A DNA stretch of 21,890 nt, taken from an uncultured Lachnospiraceae bacterium. GTDB taxonomy: Bacteria; Bacillota; Clostridia; Lachnospirales; Lachnospiraceae. The position numbers were made by a program, and so were the translations under genes. Numbering within the stretch: position 1 is the stretch's first letter; each line of letters opens with the position of its first letter. The notes under the pieces were generated by a model. It saw only the letters and a list, made by a program, of their open reading frames with translations. It made no database searches and was not told the origin of the DNA. This document shows, piece by piece, positions 1 through 8,791 of this stretch. Location of the stretch: positions 28,029-49,918 of the forward strand of contig CAJUQZ010000012.1 in the NCBI GenBank assembly GCA_910588755.1, given 5' to 3'.

Positions 1-206
1 TTCACGAGCACTGCAATCGCTTTGGCATCCACCCTTTTGAGATTCCTCGCACTGTCGTTTGGAACATATCCATATTCCCGGATTGCATTCATAATCTTCT
101 CTTTTGTCTCCAAATTGATATCCGGGTGATCATTGATTGCCCTTGACACAGTGCTGACACCTACACCGCATATTTTTGCTATGTCCTTGATCGTCGGCTC
201 AAACAC
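1..206 (-). CDS. LacI-family transcriptional regulator, N-terminal part
   Basis: This is the DNA-binding end of a LacI/GalR-family regulator, cut off by the left window edge after 68 codons. The conserved helix-turn-helix is visible: TIKDIAKICGVGVSTVSRAI, followed by the hinge-side stretch IREYGYVPNDSARNL. The start is a GTG at 206-204, four bases after a clear GAGGTGG ribosome binding site (211-217); no ATG is suitably placed. It lies 45 bases downstream of malQ on the same strand, so the two are probably co-transcribed. The malQ promoter carries a LacI-type dyad at 1831-1842, which makes this protein the natural candidate regulator of malQ and of itself, analogous to MalR. The effector-binding domain is outside the window, so the ligand cannot be read. 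Confidence 0.9.
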   Translation of the reverse strand, partial: MFEPTIKDIAKICGVGVSTVSRAINDHPDINLETKEKIMNAIREYGYVPNDSARNLKRVDAKAIAVLV

Positions 207-251
207 CCTACCACCTCAATTTTTTATTTTATTCCCCATTTCATTTTCTCT

Positions 252-1748
252 CTATTTTTTCTTTTTACCGCGGACAATCCTCCCATAAATCTGCGCCAGC
301 TCCAGCATATGCGCCGAGAGCGTCTCTGTACACATCCCCTGCACCATGCGCCACTCCCAGTTTCCGCCCAGCGTCGATGGCGTGTTGATGCGCGCGTCGC
401 CGCCAAGTCCCAAGTAATCCTGCATAGGAATGATTGCCGTGTCCGCCACACTTCCAAGCGCAGTGCGGATCAGGCTCTCGCCAAGATCAGTATTTCTCCT
501 GATATTCAGGTATTTCTTTGCAAATGCCAAATCCTTCCTGCCCAGAGAAGAGATCCAGCCATTCACTGTATCATTATCGTGTGTCCCAGTATATACAACA
601 CAGTTGTTATTATATTTGTGCGGCAGATAGGCACTCTCGCCACCAGCATCAAACGCAAACTGTAAAACTTTCATTCCAGGATAGCCCGTCTTCTTCACAA
701 GCTTCAGAACTCTCGGCGTCAGGAAACCTAAGTCCTCCGCAATCACCGCACGATTTCCAAGGGTCTTCTTCATAACCTCAAACAGCTGGTATCCCGGCCC
801 TTTCTTCCACTCGCCATTCTCCGCTGTCCCGTCCCCGTACGGGATAGCCCAGTACTCGTCAAACCCCCTGAAATGGTCAATGCGCACAATGTCATAGATG
901 TCAAAGCAGTGTGCAAGCCTCCTCATCCACCACGCATACCCAGTCTCCTCATGGTACTCCCACTTGTACAGCGGATTGCCCCAGAGCTGTCCGGTCGCAG
1001 AAAACGCATCGGGTGGACACCCTGCAACCGCGATGGGAACATTCTCCTCATCGAGCCAGAAAAGCTCCGGATTAGCCCATGTATCCGCGCTGTCAAATGC
1101 CACATAGATCGGAATGTCGCCCACAATGCTGATTCCTTTCCCGTTGGCATATTTTTTTAACGCTGTCCACTGCTTTGAGAACAGGTACTGCTGATAACTG
1201 TAAAATGTAATATCGTCCGCAAGATTTTTCTCATACCTTGCCATCGCCTTAGGCTTCCTAAGGCGGATCTCCTCGTCCCACTCAATCCAGGACACGCCGC
1301 CTAATGCGTCCTTGATTGCCATGTACATCGCATAATCCTTGAGCCACTGTTTATTTTCCTCGACAAATGTCTTGTATTCCTTGTCCTTCTTTAAATCTGA
1401 CCGCTCAAAGGCCTTGCGGAGAAGCGCGAACCTCGTATGGTAAATCTTCTCGTAATCCACTTTCCCGGGATCGTTTCCAACATTAGCGGACGCACACTCC
1501 TCCTCTGTGAGCAGCCCCTCCTCAATCAGTGTATCCAGACTGATATAGTACGGATTCCCTGCAAAAGTCGAAAAAGACTGGTACGGCGAATCCCCATATC
1601 CTGTCGGCCCCAAAGGCAAAATCTGCCACAATGCCTGTCCCGACGCCGAGAGAAAATCCACAAAATCATATGCTTCCCTCGAAAACCCGCCTATTCCAAA
1701 TCGCGAGGGCAGGCTAGATACTGGCATCAATACGCCACATCTTCTCAT
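252..1748 (-). CDS. malQ: 4-alpha-glucanotransferase (amylomaltase, GH77)
   Basis: A GH77 disproportionating enzyme that transfers alpha-1,4-glucan segments between maltodextrins in the cytoplasm. The 498-residue product has the usual length of the short bacterial form. The family's catalytic residues are visible: nucleophile Asp291 in RIDHFRGFDEYW, acid/base Glu338 in VIAEDLG, and Asp391 in GTHDN. The N-terminal signature LPLGPTGYGDSPYQS is also present. The frame is open upstream to 1844, but I place the start at the ATG at 1748, six bases after AAGGGAG and directly before the family-typical RRCGVLMPVSSLPS. An ATG two codons earlier (1754) is possible but sits right on the binding site. A LacI-family gene follows 45 bases downstream. 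A paralogue lies at 13552-15111. Confidence 0.95.
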   Translation of the reverse strand: MRRCGVLMPVSSLPSRFGIGGFSREAYDFVDFLSASGQALWQILPLGPTGYGDSPYQSFSTFAGNPYYISLDTLIEEGLLTEEECASANVGNDPGKVDYEKIYHTRFALLRKAFERSDLKKDKEYKTFVEENKQWLKDYAMYMAIKDALGGVSWIEWDEEIRLRKPKAMARYEKNLADDITFYSYQQYLFSKQWTALKKYANGKGISIVGDIPIYVAFDSADTWANPELFWLDEENVPIAVAGCPPDAFSATGQLWGNPLYKWEYHEETGYAWWMRRLAHCFDIYDIVRIDHFRGFDEYWAIPYGDGTAENGEWKKGPGYQLFEVMKKTLGNRAVIAEDLGFLTPRVLKLVKKTGYPGMKVLQFAFDAGGESAYLPHKYNNNCVVYTGTHDNDTVNGWISSLGRKDLAFAKKYLNIRRNTDLGESLIRTALGSVADTAIIPMQDYLGLGGDARINTPSTLGGNWEWRMVQGMCTETLSAHMLELAQIYGRIVRGKKKK

Positions 1749-1830
1749 ACGCATCTCCCTTTCTCCACACATAATAAAATGTTCGTCCATAGAATCATTA
1801 CCAAACCAGAAATTGTCGGATTTTGATATC

Positions 1831-1842
1831 GGTAACGTTTCC
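1831..1842. promoter_or_regulatory. LacI-type operator at the malQ transcription start
   Basis: The dyad GGTAACGTTTCC matches its own reverse complement at 10 of 12 positions and has the central AACGTT typical of LacI/GalR-family operators. It is centred about 12 bases downstream of the predicted malQ start point, a position suited to steric repression. It also partly resembles a catabolite-responsive element (TGGAAACGTTACCG on the minus strand), but with three mismatches to the cre consensus, so a pathway-specific LacI-family repressor is the better guess. Confidence 0.6.
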
Positions 1843-1855
1843 AACGGACATTCTA

Positions 1856-1884
1856 ATCATATCACTTTGCACAATAAATAGCAA
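1856..1884 (-). promoter_or_regulatory. malQ sigma-A promoter
   Basis: On the minus strand, TTGCTA (1884-1879) and TATGAT (1861-1856) are separated by exactly 17 bases. The -10 box matches the consensus at 5 of 6 positions and the -35 at 4 of 6. Transcription would begin near 1849, giving a leader of about 100 bases containing the LacI-type dyad. Confidence 0.6.
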
Positions 1885-1952
1885 GGTTTAATTTCCGTTT
1901 TAATAAATCTTTAGCATAATTATCCGAAATAAAACTAAACTTTTGTGCATTT

Positions 1953-1984
1953 TTTACGGCAGGAAAATTAATCCCTGCCGTAAA
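1953..1984 (-). terminator. Hairpin spanning the ugd stop codon, possible terminator
   Basis: An 11-bp perfect stem (TTTACGGCAGG with CCTGCCGTAAA) encloses a 10-base loop that contains the ugd stop codon. The tail after the stem on the ugd transcript is A-rich rather than U-rich, so this is not a textbook intrinsic terminator. It may stabilise the 3' end or act as a weak terminator before the malQ promoter. Confidence 0.4.
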
Positions 1985-3134
1985 TATCCCTTGTATATAT
2001 TTTCTCCTCCACATCCTCAATCTCCTCTGTCAGGCGGTTCGCGATAATAACATCAGATATCTTTTTAAATTCATCCAGATCCCGCATGACCTTCGACCGG
2101 AAGAAGCTGTCCTCCTTTAGGGTAGGCTCATACACGACAACCTCGACGCCCTTTGCCTTGATGCGTTTCATGATGCCCTGTATGGAAGACTGGCGGAAAT
2201 TATCGGAATGGGTTTTCATGGTGAGCCTGTACACACCGACAATCTGCGGTTTCCGCGCCAGTATCATATCAGCAATATGGTCTTTTCTCGTCCTGTTGGC
2301 ATCCACGATCGCCGTGATAATATTATTTGGGACATTCTCATAATTGGCCCGCAGCTGCTTCGTGTCTTTTGGCAGACAGTATCCGCCATATCCAAAAGAC
2401 GGGTTGTTGTAATGGGTTCCGATTCTAGGGTCTAGTCCCACGCCTTCTATAATCTGCTTTGTATTGAGTCCGCGCATCTCCGCGTATGTGTCCAGCTCAT
2501 TAAAGTACGCAACCCGAAGTGCCAGATAGGTGTTTGCAAAGAGCTTGATTGCCTCGGCCTCCGTCGTATCGGTAAACAGCGTCGGGATATCCTGTCTGAT
2601 CGCTCCCTGTTTGAGCAGGTTCGCAAAAATCTCCGCCCGCTCAGACTGCTCCCCGACGATGATGCGCGACGGGTAGAGATTATCGTACAATGCCCTTCCT
2701 TCACGCAGAAACTCGGGTGAAAAGATAATGTGGTCTGTGCCGTATTTTTCCCTGACAGACTTGGTATAGCCTACTGGAACCGTCGATTTGATCATCATGA
2801 CAGCTTCCCTGTTCACCTTCATGACCAATTCAATCACGGCTTCAATCGAGCTGGTGTCAAAGTAATTTTTGTCCGGGTCGTAGTTGGTCGGCGTTGCGAT
2901 GATGATATACGCTGCATCCCTGTACGCAGCTGCGCCGTCCGTCGTCGCTTTCAGGTCTAGCTCCTTTGTCGTCAGATACTCCTCGATCTCCTTGTCGATG
3001 ATCGGAGACTTTCTGCTGTTGATCAAGTCAACCTTCTCCTGAAAAACATCCACCGCCGTCACCTCATTGTGCTGAGCGAGCAAGATTGCATTTGAGAGTC
3101 CTACGTAACCAATACCTGCCACTGCTATTTTCAT
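1968..3134 (-). CDS. ugd: UDP-glucose 6-dehydrogenase
   Basis: Oxidises UDP-glucose to UDP-glucuronate with two NAD+, a precursor for capsule or other surface polysaccharide. The 388-residue protein closely resembles the short Ugd class known from E. coli. The NAD-binding GIGYVG lies at residues 7-12, FSPEFLREG at 138-146, the catalytic-site Lys197 in EAIKLFANTYLA, and the thioester-forming Cys253 in GYGGYCLPKDTKQL. The start is supported by GGAGGA five bases before the ATG. It stands alone: neither neighbour is a glycosyltransferase or polysaccharide gene, so its downstream pathway cannot be inferred here. It has its own candidate promoter. Confidence 0.96.
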   Translation of the reverse strand: MKIAVAGIGYVGLSNAILLAQHNEVTAVDVFQEKVDLINSRKSPIIDKEIEEYLTTKELDLKATTDGAAAYRDAAYIIIATPTNYDPDKNYFDTSSIEAVIELVMKVNREAVMMIKSTVPVGYTKSVREKYGTDHIIFSPEFLREGRALYDNLYPSRIIVGEQSERAEIFANLLKQGAIRQDIPTLFTDTTEAEAIKLFANTYLALRVAYFNELDTYAEMRGLNTKQIIEGVGLDPRIGTHYNNPSFGYGGYCLPKDTKQLRANYENVPNNIITAIVDANRTRKDHIADMILARKPQIVGVYRLTMKTHSDNFRQSSIQGIMKRIKAKGVEVVVYEPTLKEDSFFRSKVMRDLDEFKKISDVIIANRLTEEIEDVEEKIYTRDIYGRD

Positions 3135-3234
3135 AATATTCCTCCATTTACCATACCAAAAAAGCCTCCTTGTATTATCGCTTGATCCCTGCTTTTCGGG
3201 GCATATTTATCTCAAACAACCAATATAATGATTT

Positions 3235-3263
3235 ATTATATCACTTTACCCACATGATGACCA
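3235..3263 (-). promoter_or_regulatory. ugd candidate promoter
   Basis: On the minus strand TGGTCA (3263-3258, 4 of 6 matches) and a perfect TATAAT (3240-3235) are 17 bases apart. The start would be near 3228, leaving a leader of about 95 bases. I see no known riboswitch in that leader. Confidence 0.5.
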
Positions 3264-3355
3264 CTCATTCTTTCAATACAACTCAAATGCAACTCATATC
3301 CTAAAAATATCATATGTTATTATTCGGTATTCTACCTGAAATCATAGAAATCCCA

Positions 3356-5956
3356 CTACAGCCACTCATTCCAGAACCGCTCGACCTTCCTTGAAATCTG
3401 CGCCACGCTGACCACCTCATAGCTGCTCCACTCCCGCGGGAACATGCGCCTGTACTGCGGCTCTAAGAAGCGCTCGTCAAGCAGCGCCACCACGCCGATG
3501 TCCTCGGCGGTGCGGATCACGCGCCCCGCCGACTGCAGCACCTTGTTCATGCCAGGAAACCGGTAGGCGTAGTCAAAGCCGTTCTCCCCCAGCGCGTCAA
3601 AGTGTTCCTTCAGAAGCTGCCGCTCGCACCCTACCTGGGGAATACCAGTCCCCACGATGATGGCCCCGATCAGGCTGTCGTGCTTTAAGTCAATCCCCTC
3701 CGAGAAGATCCCGCCCATCACACAGAACCCGATCAGGCTTGAGTCATCCGCTTCCTCGAGCTCCAAGTCCGCCCCGTCCGGGATATCACAGCGCCCGTTT
3801 CCCTGAAAGCGCAGCAGAAACTCCTCCCGTCTGGCCTCGCTCATATAATCCTCCTGCACGATGCACGTCATCGTATCCGCGTCATAGTAAGTCTCCATAA
3901 AACCGTTGTAAACCTGCTCCAGGAAGATGTGCGACGGCAGAAAAACCATGTAGTTTCCATGACGCTGTCTCACCACTTCATAGATATACTGCGCAATACG
4001 CCTAAACTCCTGTTCATTTCTCCTCGTATACTTGCTCGTGACATCGTTCGCGATGAGAAGCGCCTTTTTCTTCTCATCAAACGCAGATTTTGCATAAACT
4101 TCATAGTCCGTCGGCTCACCGCCCAAAAGCCGCTTGTAATACTGGATCGGCAGCAGCGTCGCCGAGAACAGGACTGCGCTGCGCCCTTTTTGCATGCACT
4201 GGCGCAGGTTCCTCGACGGATCGACGCAGAAGAGCTTGAGCATAAAATTCCCGTCCTCCATCAGCTGGCTGTACACCACATAATGGTCGTCCATGATCTC
4301 ATACATATTGAGGAAATGTGCCACCTCAAAATAAAATTCCAGCAGTTCTTTTTTATTCGGAAAGGTATCATACTCGTCGAGAAAATCATCGATCGCACTA
4401 TATAAACGGTTCAATGCCACCACGAAGCCGTCGATTTCCGTCTCCCTGCGGTAGTCCTCGCACTCCCTTTTCATGGCAAGCAGCTCCTTGTTGCACTTGT
4501 CAAGATGCGTTGCAACCTTTGGGGCAGCTTCCTTCATCAGCCGTCTGGTACGCAGGAAAGCGTCCTTGAACAGTGCAGCACTGTACATCTCCCTACCGCG
4601 GTCTAAGAGGTTGTGTGTCTCGTCGATCAGAAACACGTAGTCCCTCCTGCCGTTCCCCTCCGCAAAGAAACGCTTTAAGTACACCCTTGGGTCAAACACA
4701 TAATTGTAGTCGCAGATGACGGCATCGGAAAACAGGCTCATATCCAGACTAAGCTCAAACGGGCAGACCTGGTAGCGGGCTGCATATTCCAGTATTTTTT
4801 CCCTTGTAAAATGATCCTCGTGTGTCAGCAGGTCATACATGGCATCGTTGACGCGGTCAAAGTGGCCGTTCGCATAAGGGCACGCATCGGGATTGCACTC
4901 CGCCTCTGACACCCTTTCCGCCAGGGCGCTTTCCTGCTGAAATTCCTCCTGTCTCAGAAAGCAGATCTTGTCCTTTGCTGTCAGCGCGATTGTCTTGAAC
5001 CGAAGACCGTTTTCCTGCAGCAGGTTAAAGCACTCCTGCGCCACGGTGCGGGTGATGGTCTTTGCGGTGAGATAGAAAATCTTCTCTGCTAGGCCCTCCC
5101 CCAGGGATTTTACAGCCGGAAAAACCGTTGATATCGTCTTGCCAACACCTGTCGGCGCCTCGAGAAAGAGCCTTCTCTTGTGGTAGATGGTCTGATAGAC
5201 ATAGGTGACAAGCTCCTTCTGCCCCTCGCGGTATGGAAACGGGAAATGAAGCTGCTTAATCGACGCAGTGCGGATCTGATTCCACCCGAACTGGAAATCC
5301 GCCCACTTTCTGTACTCCTGCATCAATTCGTCAAACCACCGTTTGAGCTCCGCAAAGGTATAATCCTCATGAAAATATTTGAGTGTCTCTGTCTCGATAT
5401 GACAGTACGTCATGCGCACGCCGATGTGCTCTAGGTGATTTTCCGCCGCGTACATGTACGCATAGCACTTTGCCTGCGCAAGATGGACGCCCACGGGCTG
5501 CGTGATGCGCTTGAGCTCCCTGTAGGTGCCCTTAATCTCATCAATGATTACTTTTTCCTCTTTTATGAGCCCTTCCTCTTTTGCAGGCGCTGGCAGCGAC
5601 TTGTCCTGACTGGTGTTTTCTGTATTGATAACATATGTTTTCTTATTGAGCATCGCCCCAAAAGGAAGCGTATCCTTGTCGGTTAAAGGATACGGCGTCC
5701 CGTCATGTTCCCCCCAATTATAATCGATGATTCCGTCGGCTCTTCCTTCTATTATAATGTCGTACTCGGGCGTACTCCATGTGCACTGCAAGCCGATCTC
5801 CGCATGGTACTCGCTGCCCATGCGCCGCTGCAGCATTCTGTGTATGCGGCTCCCCTCCTGCATCGCGGTGTCCGCTCCTCCTGATTTGCGATTGTCGATG
5901 CTGCCCTCACGCAGGATAAATTCCACTAACTGCCGGACTGATACGCGTATCTCCAT
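3356..5956 (-). CDS. RecB-like nuclease fused to XPD/DinG-type Fe-S DNA helicase
   Basis: A superfamily 2 helicase of the Rad3/XPD/DinG group with an N-terminal PD-(D/E)XK domain, 866 residues. The nuclease part (about 1-200) shows the RecB/Cas4-like set: His39 in SRIHRML, Asp74 in EGRADGI, Glu140-x-Lys142 in IIDEIKGT, and Gln161-x3-Tyr165 in AQAKCYAYMYA. The helicase part has Walker A in EAPTGVGKT (266-274), four cysteines at 332, 354, 359 and 398 placed as in XPD 4Fe-4S clusters, DETH at 445-448 in the DEAH position, and motif VI QSAGRVIR from 808. A role in DNA repair or recombination intermediates is inferred. The frame is open to 6052, but that start would overlap the upstream gene's terminator. 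The ATG at 5956, six bases after AAGGGG, fits better. Confidence 0.88.
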   Translation of the reverse strand: MEIRVSVRQLVEFILREGSIDNRKSGGADTAMQEGSRIHRMLQRRMGSEYHAEIGLQCTWSTPEYDIIIEGRADGIIDYNWGEHDGTPYPLTDKDTLPFGAMLNKKTYVINTENTSQDKSLPAPAKEEGLIKEEKVIIDEIKGTYRELKRITQPVGVHLAQAKCYAYMYAAENHLEHIGVRMTYCHIETETLKYFHEDYTFAELKRWFDELMQEYRKWADFQFGWNQIRTASIKQLHFPFPYREGQKELVTYVYQTIYHKRRLFLEAPTGVGKTISTVFPAVKSLGEGLAEKIFYLTAKTITRTVAQECFNLLQENGLRFKTIALTAKDKICFLRQEEFQQESALAERVSEAECNPDACPYANGHFDRVNDAMYDLLTHEDHFTREKILEYAARYQVCPFELSLDMSLFSDAVICDYNYVFDPRVYLKRFFAEGNGRRDYVFLIDETHNLLDRGREMYSAALFKDAFLRTRRLMKEAAPKVATHLDKCNKELLAMKRECEDYRRETEIDGFVVALNRLYSAIDDFLDEYDTFPNKKELLEFYFEVAHFLNMYEIMDDHYVVYSQLMEDGNFMLKLFCVDPSRNLRQCMQKGRSAVLFSATLLPIQYYKRLLGGEPTDYEVYAKSAFDEKKKALLIANDVTSKYTRRNEQEFRRIAQYIYEVVRQRHGNYMVFLPSHIFLEQVYNGFMETYYDADTMTCIVQEDYMSEARREEFLLRFQGNGRCDIPDGADLELEEADDSSLIGFCVMGGIFSEGIDLKHDSLIGAIIVGTGIPQVGCERQLLKEHFDALGENGFDYAYRFPGMNKVLQSAGRVIRTAEDIGVVALLDERFLEPQYRRMFPREWSSYEVVSVAQISRKVERFWNEWL

Positions 5957-6034
5957 GTCTGTCCCCTTCATTTTCATTTTGCTGTTCTGCCCTTTTGGAC
6001 TGCCAGCCTGCCCCATTCGGGAATGAGAAAGCCA

Positions 6035-6083
6035 CAAAAAAACTCTCTCCAAATGACAGTTTACGCCATCATTCGAAGAGAGT
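6035..6083 (-). terminator. Rho-independent terminator of the HPr-like gene
   Basis: Reading the minus strand, ACTCTCT pairs with AGAGAGT, with further pairing inside the stem (ATGA with TCAT), and a run of seven or more T follows. It lies about 35 bases after the HPr-like stop codon. It separates that gene from the helicase gene and argues against the longer helicase start at 6052. Confidence 0.85.
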
Positions 6084-6116
6084 CAAATTATATTGTGTCT
6101 ATCTGTAAATTCATTC

Positions 6117-6341
6117 TCATGCAATCGCAAGTCCACTCACATAGCTCTCAAACTCATCGTTGTATCCCGCATACTGCAGCGTGAGGATCGAGCGGAAATC
6201 CAACCCCATCACGCCGATGATCGACTTGGCGTCCACTGTGTAATGATTATAGGAAATGTCGATATCAAAATCACATTTCGACGCCTCATTCACAAAATTC
6301 TGCACATCCGCAGGTGTCATCTTAATCTTACGTTCTCTCAT
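6117..6341 (-). CDS. HPr-like protein lacking the active-site histidine
   Basis: A 74-residue protein of the HPr/PtsH fold. From the EAS motif through VDAKSIIGVMGL it aligns with HPr without gaps, so the residue equivalent to regulatory Ser-46 (in AKSIIGVM) is kept. The N-terminal strand and the loop carrying the phosphorylated His-15 (normally GLHARPA) are shortened to KMTPADVQ, with no histidine there. It therefore cannot act as a normal phosphocarrier between EI and EII. A Crh-like regulatory role is conceivable, but Crh keeps the loop length, so this is a different variant. The start at 6341 has AAGGGAG eight bases upstream; the frame is open for 13 more codons without support. It is monocistronic, with its own promoter, a long leader and a strong terminator. 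Confidence 0.75.
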   Translation of the reverse strand: MRERKIKMTPADVQNFVNEASKCDFDIDISYNHYTVDAKSIIGVMGLDFRSILTLQYAGYNDEFESYVSGLAIA

Positions 6342-6458
6342 AATAACAACTCCCTTTCTACAACATAACCACAAACACATCCTGCCATGTAAGCCCCGCC
6401 AAACTGTTGTCAGCGGCTTTCGTCGTATAACATCCGTTCTTTTATACAGTTCCTGACA

Positions 6459-6528
6459 CGTAACAGTCCAGCCTATGGCTTCCTGTTACGGCATCAATCC
6501 AGGCAAAATCGCTTCGCGATGACTTGAT
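6459..6528. repeat. Structured intergenic repeat, copy A
   Basis: A compound hairpin. An outer 8-bp stem (CGTAACAG with CTGTTACG, 6459-6466 and 6483-6490) contains an inner AGCC-TAT-GGCT hairpin. A second hairpin follows (ATCGC-TTC-GCGAT, 6508-6520), bracketed by ATCAA and TTGAT. A clearly related sequence occurs at 12269-12335, also intergenic. Copy A lies inside the predicted leader of the HPr-like gene, in antisense orientation relative to copy B and the macro gene. It may be a small non-autonomous element or a structured RNA. Confidence 0.65.
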
Positions 6529-6586
6529 ACTTCTCAACAACTACGTATTCTTACGGACTATTACTCTGACATTCCCTGTTTCACGT

Positions 6587-6615
6587 ATTATAGTATACAA
6601 TATGCTTCAAGTAAA
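6587..6615 (-). promoter_or_regulatory. Promoter of the HPr-like gene
   Basis: On the minus strand TTTACT (6615-6610) and a perfect TATAAT (6592-6587) are 17 bases apart. A GTATAC palindrome overlaps the spacer and the -10 box. Transcription would start near 6580, giving an unusually long leader of about 240 bases that includes repeat copy A. Confidence 0.5.
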
Positions 6616-6682
6616 GGTTTTTTGTCGCTTCCTGACGCATTTCGTCGATTTCAAAAGGTGAACTCCTGTTATTGTATACAAT
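6590..6682. promoter_or_regulatory. Pair of GTATAC palindromic operator candidates
   Basis: ATTGTATACAAT (6671-6682) is a perfect 12-bp palindrome. ATAGTATACAAT (6590-6601) matches it at 11 of 12 positions and overlaps the promoter of the HPr-like gene. The copies are 81 bases apart. The GTATAC core is reminiscent of GntR-family operators, but no GntR gene is present in the window. Confidence 0.45.
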
Positions 6683-6862
6683 CCTGATTTTTGTTGTGAC
6701 ATTTATATAGTTGATTGTTGCCAGATTTTTTATCTTTATACATATTGCATCTAAATATTTTTTTGCGCTGTTGTCTGGTATGCAGATATTACGTTTGTTT
6801 TTGGAATAAAATCTCCCCTGAAGTCCTTTCCCCCAGCGAAGAGAAAACGACAATTATTGCAT

Positions 6863-6921
6863 TAAAACGTAACACTTTTAAGCTTGCATTTTCTATGATT
6901 TCAGCTATACTAAAACGTAAC
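6863..6921 (+). repeat. 11-bp direct repeats flanking the ABC promoter
   Basis: TAAAACGTAAC occurs at 6863-6873 and again at 6911-6921, 48 bases apart. One copy lies just upstream of the -35 box and the other begins at the last base of the -10 box and covers the start point. The arrangement suits an unidentified regulator bound on both sides of the promoter. Confidence 0.5.
6884..6911 (+). promoter_or_regulatory. Promoter of the ABC exporter operon
   Basis: TTGCAT (6884-6889) and TATACT (6906-6911) are separated by 16 bases. The -10 matches at 5 of 6 positions; the -35 is weak (3 of 6), as expected for a regulated promoter. The start would be near 6918, giving a leader of about 98 bases that contains the inverted repeat. 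Confidence 0.45.
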
Positions 6922-6926
6922 CGCCC

Positions 6927-6972
6927 GGACACACGGCCGCAAAATCAAATATGTGTTCAGGGCCGTGTGTCC
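6927..6972 (+). repeat. 12-bp perfect inverted repeat in the ABC leader
   Basis: GGACACACGGCC (6927-6938) pairs perfectly with GGCCGTGTGTCC (6961-6972) around a 22-base loop. A small second hairpin, CCAAC-ACGC-GTTGG, overlaps its end (6971-6984). No U-run follows, so it is not a terminator. It would form a GC-rich stem in the leader about 43 bases ahead of the start codon, a plausible RNA-level control element. It does not match a riboswitch class that I recognise. Confidence 0.6.
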
Positions 6973-7015
6973 AACACGCGTTGGCAACAACTTAAGAAAA
7001 GTGAGGTACACAACT

Positions 7016-8777
<1,762 letters not shown>

Positions 8778-8791
<14 letters not shown>

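Larger units (their letters stand above)
6342..7015. other. Gene-free divergent regulatory region
   Basis: This stretch of about 670 bases separates the HPr-like gene (minus) from the ABC exporter operon (plus). I find no convincing gene. It holds a structured repeat (6459-6528), a minus-strand promoter (6587-6615), two GTATAC palindromes (6590-6601 and 6671-6682), a plus-strand promoter flanked by 11-bp direct repeats (6863-6921), and a 12-bp inverted repeat (6927-6972). The section 6690-6860 is AT-rich with no feature I can name. Confidence 0.6.

Noticed and set aside
1749..1844. 32-residue N-terminal extension of the first MalQ
   Set aside because: It would reach over the operator dyad to within a few bases of the predicted transcription start, and GH77 proteins begin near RRCGVLMPV; the internal ATG has the binding site.
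5957..6052. N-terminal extension of the nuclease-helicase
   Set aside because: The upstream start would overlap the terminator of the HPr-like gene and lacks a good ribosome binding site; the nuclease domain is complete from 5956.
6581..6853. Possible 90-residue minus-strand gene in the large gene-free region
   Set aside because: It begins with a TTG lacking a ribosome binding site, has low-complexity AT-rich composition, and overlaps the promoter and palindromes of the HPr-like gene.
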